Below are positions 13,412-19,125 of a stretch of 19,125 bases of DNA, in pieces; position 1 is the stretch's first letter, and each line of letters starts with the position of its first letter. Below the pieces are notes generated by a model that saw only the letters and a program-made list of their open reading frames with translations, was not told the origin of the DNA and did no database searches. The translations under genes and the position numbers were made by a program. Source of the DNA: Lachnospiraceae bacterium (GTDB taxonomy: Bacteria; Bacillota; Clostridia; Lachnospirales; Lachnospiraceae); NCBI GenBank assembly GCA_017613225.1, contig JAGAEH010000210.1:1-19125 (forward strand), written 5' to 3'.

Positions 13412-14917
13412 ATGAGACATAATGTTAGAACGTTCATGATCTGGATCCTGGCCATGGCCATGATCTTTTCACTGACTGCCTGCGGCAGCAATGCGGTGCC
13501 CACCGGGGCGGAGACCTCCGGCACGGCGCAGACGATTCCGGAAAAGACTTCGGAACCGGCGAAGGAGACCACTAAAGCCGCGACCACTGAAGCGGAGCAG
13601 ACCACCGGGCAGACCACGGAAGCCGCGACCGAGGCCACCGAAGAGGAATCGACGGAGCCCGCCACCGAGGAGGATACGGAACCTTCGGAACCGGAGTCGC
13701 AGTTGAGCCCGGAGGAGTTCAAGGAGCGCCAGATGGAGGCCTTCATCAAGTATCAGCATCTGCTGGCGGTGCATCTGGAGTCCATCGAGGACAGCCCCTT
13801 TACCATCATCGATCCCAACGGCGAGGAAGACCGGCCCATGCAGGTGGTGCTGGCGGACATCCATGGCGACGAGATCCCGGAGATCATCTTCGTGGAGCAT
13901 GACACGGACGAGCAGGGGACCGACGTGGAAAAGATGCAGATCTACACCTTCTACGGCGAGACCATCGACCTTCTGTACGAGGAGACCGTGGACATCGCTG
14001 CCGGCGCCGGCATGCGGTTCTGCCTGTTCCAGAACGGCGAGGACAAGGAACCCTGGCTGCTGATCCAGGGCGGCGAGGGCGAGACCGTGACCCAGTCGGT
14101 GGACCGCATCCGCTATGAGCGGAAGGCAGACGGCACTTACATCTGGACCGGCACCAAGTTCTACTGCGTGGAGGCCGGCGCCGACGCGGAGCCCGGTTCC
14201 GTCACCGAGAGATGGAATTTCTGCGACGAGCAGGGCTGCGAGAGCCTGGAAAAGGACGAATACTACGCCCGCCTTGCCCCGATCCTGAACGACACCCATC
14301 CGCTGATCCACAACTACACCGAGTACTATCTGCCGGAGGACCTTGCGGGCAAGACCATGCAGGCCATGACCTATGACGAGGCCATGGAGCTGATGGAAAG
14401 CTTCCTGAATGACGAAGAGCCGACGGAGCCCGGCGCCGGCGCATCCGAGCTGTTCATGACGATCCAGGGCGAGTACTATCAGCACGGCGGCGACTGGGCC
14501 ACCTGGCTCACCGTCTACGGCGACGGCAGTTTTACCGGCGAGTATCAGGCTCATTACAACCCCGGTTCCAAGACCCACTATGACGTGGGCAATTTCCACG
14601 GCCAGTTCTCCGAGCAGAAGCAGATCGACGATCTGACCTGGACGATCCGGGTGGAAGAGCTTTACGTCGATGGCGAGATCGGTGAAAAGTGGGAGAATGA
14701 GGACGGCGAGTACGAGCGCATCGGAGATCCCATGTCTCCGATAAAGGATACCGAACTGACGGTCTATCTGCCCGGGACGGACAGCACGCAGATCCCGGAG
14801 GAGTTCTTCATGTGGATCCGCTCCAGCGCGGAGCAGATGCCCGAGCTGGAAGGGACGGCCCTGGTCAACGACGAGGTGGGGATCAACACCTACTATTACA
14901 AGATGCCCGAGGACTGA
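13412..14917 (+). CDS. secreted lipoprotein of unknown function
   Basis: A lipoprotein of 501 aa. The signal peptide ends in a lipobox LTAC, with Cys24 as the predicted lipidated residue. A low-complexity linker rich in Thr, Glu, Ala and Pro follows (about 25-97), as often spaces a domain off the Gram-positive membrane. The first globular part contains VVLADIHGDEIPEIIFVEHD, an Asp-rich loop resembling the FG-GAP-like or EF-hand-like segments common in clostridial lipoproteins. The C-terminal part (from about residue 345, GEYYQHGGDWATWLTVYGDG) looks like a beta-rich domain ending GINTYYYKMPED. No enzyme motif was recognised. The ATG at 13412 is chosen over an upstream GTG that overlaps AGGAG. 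The gene is monocistronic, between its own promoter and terminator. Confidence 0.88.
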   Translation: MRHNVRTFMIWILAMAMIFSLTACGSNAVPTGAETSGTAQTIPEKTSEPAKETTKAATTEAEQTTGQTTEAATEATEEESTEPATEEDTEPSEPESQLSPEEFKERQMEAFIKYQHLLAVHLESIEDSPFTIIDPNGEEDRPMQVVLADIHGDEIPEIIFVEHDTDEQGTDVEKMQIYTFYGETIDLLYEETVDIAAGAGMRFCLFQNGEDKEPWLLIQGGEGETVTQSVDRIRYERKADGTYIWTGTKFYCVEAGADAEPGSVTERWNFCDEQGCESLEKDEYYARLAPILNDTHPLIHNYTEYYLPEDLAGKTMQAMTYDEAMELMESFLNDEEPTEPGAGASELFMTIQGEYYQHGGDWATWLTVYGDGSFTGEYQAHYNPGSKTHYDVGNFHGQFSEQKQIDDLTWTIRVEELYVDGEIGEKWENEDGEYERIGDPMSPIKDTELTVYLPGTDSTQIPEEFFMWIRSSAEQMPELEGTALVNDEVGINTYYYKMPED

Positions 14918-14937
14918 TGACATTTTTCACAAACTTT

Positions 14938-14967
14938 ACCGGGGGCCGTTTTCCGGCTCCCGGTTTT
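14938..14967 (+). terminator. terminator after the lipoprotein gene
   Basis: ACCGGGGGCCG (14938-14948) pairs over 11 bp, with one G-T pair, with CGGCTCCCGGT (14954-14964). The loop is five bases and the 3' arm runs into TTTT. It lies about 20 bases after the stop codon. Confidence 0.92.
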
Positions 14968-15068
14968 GTGTTATACTACGGTCATCAAAGAGACGGCCAA
15001 AGGACCGGAAAGAGGATCCCGCGGGGTGGGACCGACGACCTGCCGGAGGGCCGAAAAGGAGCAGTATT

Positions 15069-15662
15069 TTGAGCGGACAGTTTTACGCGATGCTATCGCG
15101 CATGAAATACATCCAGCGCTGGGCGCTGATGCGCAACACCTACCCGGAAAACATCAGCGAGCACTCGGAGGAAGTGGCCATGCTGGCCCACGCCCTGGCC
15201 GTGATCGGCAATAAGCGGCTGGGCAAGCAGCTGGACGCGTCCAAAGCGGCGCTGATCGGCATTTTCCACGATTCCCAGGAGATCATCACCGGGGACATGC
15301 CCACCCCCATCAAGTATTACAACGACGACACCCGCACGGCCTTCAAGAACGTGGAGGAGGAGGCATCGAACCTGCTGCTCTCCATGCTGCCGGAGGACAT
15401 CCGGGCGGAGTATCTGCCCCTGTTCTTTGAAGCGGAGGGGGACGGATACCTGTGGAAACTGGTGAAGGCGGCGGACCGTCTGTCCGCGCTGATCAAGTGC
15501 ATGGAAGAGGAAAAGGCAGGCAACCGGGAGTTTGCCGGAGCCCGTGCCGGCGTCTACGCCAGACTGACGGAGATGCAGCTGCCGGAGGTGGAGATCTTCA
15601 TCCAAGAATTCCTGCCGGCCTACGAACTGACATTGGATGACCTGAAGGTAAGGGATGAATAA
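15069..15662 (+). CDS. yfbR: HD-domain 5'-deoxynucleotidase, YfbR family
   Basis: Metal-dependent phosphohydrolase of 197 aa, matching the length of E. coli YfbR, which dephosphorylates deoxyribonucleoside 5'-monophosphates. Recognisable positions are Arg17-Trp18 (QRWALMRNTYPENISEHS), His32, the HD pair His67-Asp68 followed by Glu71, GDMPTPIKYYND (75-86) and Asp136 in VKAADRLSA. These are the metal and substrate residues of the family. The start is TTG at 15069, supported by AAGGAG with a seven-base spacer and by alignment of the first residues with YfbR. The stop overlaps the next gene by eight bases. A weak TATACT at 14972-14977 could be a -10 for this unit, but I see no clear -35. Confidence 0.93.
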   Translation: MSGQFYAMLSRMKYIQRWALMRNTYPENISEHSEEVAMLAHALAVIGNKRLGKQLDASKAALIGIFHDSQEIITGDMPTPIKYYNDDTRTAFKNVEEEASNLLLSMLPEDIRAEYLPLFFEAEGDGYLWKLVKAADRLSALIKCMEEEKAGNREFAGARAGVYARLTEMQLPEVEIFIQEFLPAYELTLDDLKVRDE

Positions 15663-15975
15663 AAAGAAGAGCCTTTCCGAAAAACTGAGGGATCTGACCT
15701 ACATGCAGGTGGCCATGACGCTGTTCGCCTTCGCGGCGGCGCTGCTGGTCCTGTGCCTTGTGCTGGCCTTTGTGCAGCTGGGCAGCGTGGGATGGATCGG
15801 CGGCCTGGCGGGGATCGTGGCCGCTCTGCTCTCGCTGATCGGCATGATCATCACCCTGTACGGCCACTTTGCCGTGGGCATGGAGGGCAAGACCAAATGG
15901 TTCTGGGGCCTGATCCTGAACGGAGCGGTGTTCGCAGCCTGCGCGGCGCTGTATGTGATCGGCCTGGTCACTTGA
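15655..15975 (+). CDS. small membrane protein with three predicted helices
   Basis: Protein of 106 aa that I cannot assign to a named family. A basic N-terminus (KKKSLSEKLRD) precedes three hydrophobic segments at about 19-41, 46-70 and 82-104. The loop YGHFAVGMEGKTKWFWG lies between the last two. The positive-inside rule places the N-terminus in the cytoplasm. The ATG overlaps the 3' end of the yfbR gene by eight bases, so it is probably translationally coupled. Its stop overlaps the convergent rqcH stop by eight bases. Nothing in the sequence indicates a function beyond a membrane location. Confidence 0.8.
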   Translation: MNKKKSLSEKLRDLTYMQVAMTLFAFAAALLVLCLVLAFVQLGSVGWIGGLAGIVAALLSLIGMIITLYGHFAVGMEGKTKWFWGLILNGAVFAACAALYVIGLVT

Positions 15976-17713
15976 CCGGCTTCAGCCCCGGGGCGATCCC
16001 CGGCGCCACGGCCATGGAATAATTGGTATGATAGATCACAAACCCGGGGCGTCCGCCTGCGGGTTTTTTGATGTTCTTCTTTTTGGTGTAGTCCACCTCG
16101 GCCTTGGGGGAATCCTTCAGGGAGGAGTACCAGGCCGCCAGGGCCGCGGCTGCCTCGAAGGTGGCGTCGGAGGGCTCCTCGTTCCCGCTCTTGACGATCA
16201 CGTGGGAGCCCGGCGCGCCTTTGGCGTGGAACCACCAGTCGCCGCCGTCGGCCAGGCCGAAGGTAATGGCCTCGTTCTGGTAGTTGTTCTTGCCCACATA
16301 GATATCAAAGCCCTCCTCCGAAAGGTAGTGCAGCGGCTTCGCGGCGTTCTTCTTCTTTTTGCCCCCCGGGGCCCCGTGCTTCTTCACGTAGCCGTAGTCG
16401 GAGAGCTCCGCCCGGATCTGGGCAAAATCCTCCTCGGTTACAGAGCGCTCGATGGCGTCCCGGATGGAGAGCAGGTGTTCCAGGTCGTTCTTCGTCTCCA
16501 CCAGCAGGGTGGACAGGGCTTCGTGGGTCCGCTTCAGCTTCTGATAGCGGTCAAAGTACTTTTTGGCGTTCTCCAGGGCGGAGAGCTCCGGATCCAGGGG
16601 GATGGTGCAGTCCGTGCCGTCGTAATAATTCGTTACGGTGATCTGCTTTTCCCCGCCCTCATGGCCGTAGCCGAAGGCCTGCAGCAGCTCGCCGTACAGA
16701 CGGTATTTGTCCCGCTTCTCCGTGTCCCGCTCCTGCTTTAACTGCAGGTCGTATTTCTTGCGGCAGCGCTCGATGGCGGTGTCCGTCAGTTTCCGCAGGT
16801 CCGCGGACCGCTGGCGGACGTTGTTGGCCGCGTTGCGTTCCGCATAGTACTGCCGCAGCATTTCGCTGACAGAGCCGTAGCCCACGGCTTGGTCCCCGGC
16901 ATAGACGCTGCTTTCGAACACGGAAAACTCCACCGGACGGCCGCCGCGGTAGATGATGTTCGGCGAAAAGCGGTCCTCGCGGAGATCCTCCATGACCTTC
17001 AGAAAAGCGCCGGCCAGCCGGGCCAGTTCCGCCTCGCTGTAAGCCGAAGCCGGCTGGGAAGAATCCACCCCTGCCCGGCAGCAGATCTCCTCCGCCAGGG
17101 CGGGGGAAAAGCCGGTGATGCCGGCTACGACAGCCTGGGCGGCGGGTCTGGGAATGGCCGCAATGAGTTCGCAGAAGGCCTGGGCGGACAGGGTGAAGGG
17201 ATCCGCCTTGTCGGCGGTCTTCGCGATGAAATAGGGCCTGCCGGGCAGCACTTCCCGCACGGAACTCATCTGGGGCGGCACCCGTTTGATGCTGTCCACG
17301 ATGGTCTCATTGTGATCCACAAAGATGATGTTGCTGTGCTTGCCCATCAGCTCGATCACCAGGGTCTTTACGTTATAGTCCCCCATTTCGTCCAGATGCT
17401 CCACCTGGATGTGAATGATCCGTTCCAGACCGGGCTGGGTCACGGACAGGATCCGTCCGTTGCCGATGTGCTTGCGCAGCACCATGCAGAAGGTGGGGGC
17501 GGTGATGGGGGCGGGCTTCCCGGCGTCCGTCAGATAGATCAGGGGCAGGGAGGCGTTGGCGGACATGAACAGCAGCTTCTGGCCGCTGTCGGTCTTTACC
17601 GTCAGCAGCAGCTCGTCCGATTCCGGCTGGGTGATCTTCGCGATGCGCCCGCCCTTCAGTTCTCTGTTCAGTTCTGCCGCCGCCGCGGCCACCACGGTAC
17701 CGTCAAAAGCCAT
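15968..17713 (-). CDS. rqcH: RqcH, NFACT-family ribosome quality control factor (Rqc2/FbpA)
   Basis: Protein of 581 aa that in Bacillus subtilis binds obstructed 50S subunits with peptidyl-tRNA and adds C-terminal alanine tails that mark nascent chains for degradation. Older annotations call it fibronectin-binding protein A. The NFACT-N domain begins MAFDGTVVAAAAAELN and includes RKHIGNGRI, QPGLERII and VIELMGKHSNIIFVD. A central charged coiled region (about 285-440) follows, and the NFACT-R domain includes FDIYVGKNNYQNEAIT and WWFHAKGAPGSHVIVKSG. Residues 97-98 are Glu-Arg, where B. subtilis RqcH has the functionally important Asp-Arg. GAGGAAG lies just before the ATG. Its 3' end overlaps the convergent membrane protein gene. 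Confidence 0.95.
   Translation of the reverse strand: MAFDGTVVAAAAAELNRELKGGRIAKITQPESDELLLTVKTDSGQKLLFMSANASLPLIYLTDAGKPAPITAPTFCMVLRKHIGNGRILSVTQPGLERIIHIQVEHLDEMGDYNVKTLVIELMGKHSNIIFVDHNETIVDSIKRVPPQMSSVREVLPGRPYFIAKTADKADPFTLSAQAFCELIAAIPRPAAQAVVAGITGFSPALAEEICCRAGVDSSQPASAYSEAELARLAGAFLKVMEDLREDRFSPNIIYRGGRPVEFSVFESSVYAGDQAVGYGSVSEMLRQYYAERNAANNVRQRSADLRKLTDTAIERCRKKYDLQLKQERDTEKRDKYRLYGELLQAFGYGHEGGEKQITVTNYYDGTDCTIPLDPELSALENAKKYFDRYQKLKRTHEALSTLLVETKNDLEHLLSIRDAIERSVTEEDFAQIRAELSDYGYVKKHGAPGGKKKKNAAKPLHYLSEEGFDIYVGKNNYQNEAITFGLADGGDWWFHAKGAPGSHVIVKSGNEEPSDATFEAAAALAAWYSSLKDSPKAEVDYTKKKNIKKPAGGRPGFVIYHTNYSMAVAPGIAPGLKPVK
16040..16069 (+). terminator. plus-strand terminator inside the rqcH coding region
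   Basis: AAACCCG (16040-16046) pairs with CGGGTTT (16060-16066). GGC (16048-16050) pairs with GCC (16055-16057) inside it, and the stem runs into six T (16064-16069). It lies 65 bases after the stop of the small membrane protein gene, in the antisense strand of the 3' part of rqcH. It is the likely end of the yfbR transcript. Confidence 0.7.
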
Positions 17714-17773
17714 GATCTTCCTCGTTAAACACTTATCTTTGTCCCTGAATCATTGACGAAAAGGAACCAATCA

Positions 17774-17802
17774 AGTATAGTTTTTATAATTATCGTAGTC
17801 AA
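17774..17802 (-). promoter_or_regulatory. rqcH promoter
   Basis: Read on the minus strand, TTGACT (17797-17802) and TATACT (17774-17779) are separated by 17 AT-rich bases, about 60 bases upstream of the rqcH start. The -35 box is adjacent to the terminator hairpin of the integrase remnant. Confidence 0.75.
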
Positions 17803-17803
17803 T

Positions 17804-17841
17804 AGCCTAAAAAACCACGTATTTGCGTGCTTTTTTAGGCT
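17804..17841. terminator. bidirectional terminator between rqcH and the integrase remnant
   Basis: AGCCTAAAAAA (17804-17814) pairs with TTTTTTAGGCT (17831-17841), and CACG (17816-17819) pairs with CGTG (17826-17829) inside it. Both strands therefore give a GC-capped hairpin with a run of six T. It ends the integrase remnant on the minus strand, and the integrase stop codon lies within its arm. It would also stop read-through from the right into rqcH. Confidence 0.85.
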
Positions 17842-18328
17842 TGTTTTTCATTTTGACGCCCATTTGACACCCTAAGGGTCCGATTTTTGACCTGGTAGAA
17901 GAGCTCCAAACGGTCAATTTTAACGTCATCATACCCAAAATGGGTGTATGTATCCAGTGTGGTCTTTATGTCGCTGTGCCCCAGCAGATACTGCGCTGTC
18001 TTGATGTCCATGCCCGCCTTAAAGAGGTCTGAGGCATAGTTATGCCGAAACAAGTGTGGGCTGAAATCAGCCGGGCAGTCGTCTCCGAAGATCCTTTTCC
18101 TTATGTCTGCCCAGAACAGCGCAAACGAGGCCGGGCGCATGGGAGCGCCGCCAGAGTTTGGAAACAGCAGGCCGGTCCCGACCATCTGAACGTAATCTTC
18201 AAGTTCCCGATACAGTGCATTCGGCAGCGGGATACTTCGGAAACCGGCTTCTGTCTTGGGAGAGTTTTGCACCGCGCCTTCGAACACGTTCTTATTGACC
18301 GTCAGCTTGCGGTTATAGAGGTCGATAC
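17835..18328 (-). pseudogene. tyrosine integrase, C-terminal half only
   Basis: About 164 residues of a phage-type tyrosine recombinase remain. They begin at IDLYNRKLTVNKNV, which in intact proteins directly follows the first catalytic arginine region. Retained are PKTEAGFRSIPLP, the HLFRH box, the LLGHSDIKTTLDTYTH region with GH and the nucleophilic Tyr, and a basic tail. Missing are the arm-binding and core-binding domains and the first catalytic Arg. The frame stays open to 18392 on the minus strand, but those extra residues are antisense to the neighbouring phage gene and do not look like integrase. It was probably the integrase of a prophage integrated next to rqcH. As it stands it should be inactive. 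Confidence 0.85.
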
Positions 18329-18691
18329 ACCGGCGGCGGTGGCGGCGGGGCAACAGTTGACACAAAGACCACGACCAACAGCAGTGCATCAAATACGAGC
18401 ATCAGCTTTACGGGGCTGTCTGGCCAGCCGATCGCGTTCTTTGTCAGATGCACCTCGCAGCTGACCAGGAGCTCAAACAGCAGTTATTACTATGTCGTGT
18501 CCGTTCGATATAACGGAACGAACACAAACGGTAACTACTGGAGAATGGGCAACGGCACATATTACAACGACACGAGCCACTATAGCTACACTTACAGCAA
18601 TGGCACGCTGACTGTCACGTCGAGCGGATCGCGATCAGCGGCGGGCGGGTCGTTCTATAATGGCAGCTATGAACTGGTCTATGTGTATTAA
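18329..18691 (+). pseudogene. phage structural (tail-like) gene, 5'-truncated
   Basis: The frame is open from the junction to a TAA at 18689 and encodes about 120 residues without a credible start. It begins with a polyglycine run (TGGGGGGATVDTK). A Ser/Thr/Asn/Tyr-rich beta-type sequence follows (SISFTGLSGQPIAFFVRCTS, YYYVVSVRYNGTNTNGNYW, GGSFYNGSYELVYVY). Glycine linkers followed by repetitive Ser/Thr/Tyr beta sequence are usual for C-terminal parts of phage tail or baseplate-associated proteins; the specific role is inferred. A shorter frame from a GTG near 18497 exists but has no evident ribosome site. The gene lies head to head with the integrase remnant, and both lack their 5' ends. Confidence 0.6.
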
Positions 18692-18706
18692 CCAGGAGAA
18701 CTAAAA

Positions 18707-19125
18707 ATGGCTGAAGACATCGTGCCGGTCCTGTATGCCAGGATCCTGAAGGCATTCAAAAACAGCATAGAAAAAGACAAAAAGATCCAGACCTTCGAGC
18801 AGAAGCTGAAAGACAAAACGGCGACTGCATCGGAGGTCTCCTTATATGCAGCTGAGCTGGGCCGGGTGGCAGCGGCTGTCCTGTCAGACGCGCTGGATCC
18901 GGATAACCTGCCGAACCGGCAGCTGTACTGGAACATCGGGCAGCGAACCATCAAGCCCCTGCTAAAGGAGGTCTATAAGATGGTCATGGCAGCGGCCAAG
19001 GAGCAGACCAGGTACGAAGATGAGGCCATCGGGATCCATCTGAATCCGGTCGAGCCTGGCTTTTCGGAGGACCGTGTGGACGACCTGATCACGAAGCTGC
19101 AGCAGTATTTGCAAGAGGATATCAA
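18707..19125 (+). CDS. phage protein, possibly minor head/structural (partial)
   Basis: The gene runs off the window; 139 codons are visible, starting MAEDIVPVLYARILKAF. AGGAG (18694-18698) stands eight bases before the ATG, and the gap from the preceding phage gene is 15 bases. The visible part is charged and mainly helical, with KDKKIQTFEQKLKDKTAT, NLPNRQLYWNIGQRTIKPLL and GFSEDRVDDLITKLQQYL. From memory it resembles the N-terminal part of minor head proteins in clostridial prophages, but the diagnostic C-terminal part is outside the window. Context (an integrase remnant and a tail-like gene) supports a phage origin; the exact function is uncertain. Confidence 0.6.
   Translation, partial: MAEDIVPVLYARILKAFKNSIEKDKKIQTFEQKLKDKTATASEVSLYAAELGRVAAAVLSDALDPDNLPNRQLYWNIGQRTIKPLLKEVYKMVMAAAKEQTRYEDEAIGIHLNPVEPGFSEDRVDDLITKLQQYLQEDI

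Noticed and set aside
13500..13700. Thr/Glu-rich coding repeat as a CRISPR or minisatellite
   Set aside because: The periodicity is that of a low-complexity protein linker; there are no exact repeats or spacers.
16028..17728. Plus-strand frames opposite rqcH
   Set aside because: They are antisense shadows of rqcH without a ribosome site or recognisable motif.

Overview
The window carries a long run of co-oriented division and cell-wall (dcw) genes, several housekeeping genes and, at its right end, phage remnants. Gene order, the short MFMGEY start of MraZ, Shine-Dalgarno use, a GC-rich base composition, a Thr/Glu-rich lipoprotein and the Gram-positive type RqcH point to a Clostridia genome, most likely Lachnospiraceae or a close relative. 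That placement is an inference from gene content; no database was consulted.

Left end (1-792): trxA is read leftward. It is separated from the dcw operon by a 437-base divergent intergenic region. This region holds the trxA promoter, a tandem pair of 58-bp hairpin-forming repeats whose stem carries a compensatory base-pair change, a sigma-A-like mraZ promoter, and four TGG units at exact 10-base spacing that look like a MraZ operator.

dcw block (793-11293): mraZ, rsmH, ftsL, ftsI-type class B PBP, mraY, murD and ftsW are tightly packed, with overlaps or gaps of a few bases. A heavily folded 166-base non-coding element follows, then a purine nucleoside phosphorylase gene in the place where murG is often found, then divIB/ftsQ and ftsZ. 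ftsZ has its own promoter and a 3' hairpin. Together these genes make lipid-linked peptidoglycan precursor (MraY, MurD), build the septal synthase (FtsW, PBP, FtsL, DivIB), form the Z-ring (FtsZ) and regulate the cluster (MraZ). murE, murF, murG, murB, murC and ftsA are absent from the window.

Middle (11423-15975): an unrecognised 171-aa gene is followed by an SPFH/stomatin-type membrane protein gene. Then come a tRNA-Gly(GCC) with its own consensus promoter and terminator, a large lipoprotein gene of unknown function, and a two-gene unit of a YfbR-type HD nucleotidase and a small three-helix membrane protein. That unit converges on rqcH with an 8-base overlap, and its likely terminator lies inside the rqcH coding region.

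Right end (15968-19125): rqcH (NFACT ribosome quality control factor) is read leftward from a good promoter. Beyond a bidirectional terminator hairpin lies the C-terminal half of a tyrosine integrase. It is joined head to head at about 18328 to a 5'-truncated phage structural gene, followed by the start of another phage gene that runs off the window. This looks like an eroded or internally deleted prophage, or an assembly join. I found no defence system, CRISPR array or intact mobile element.
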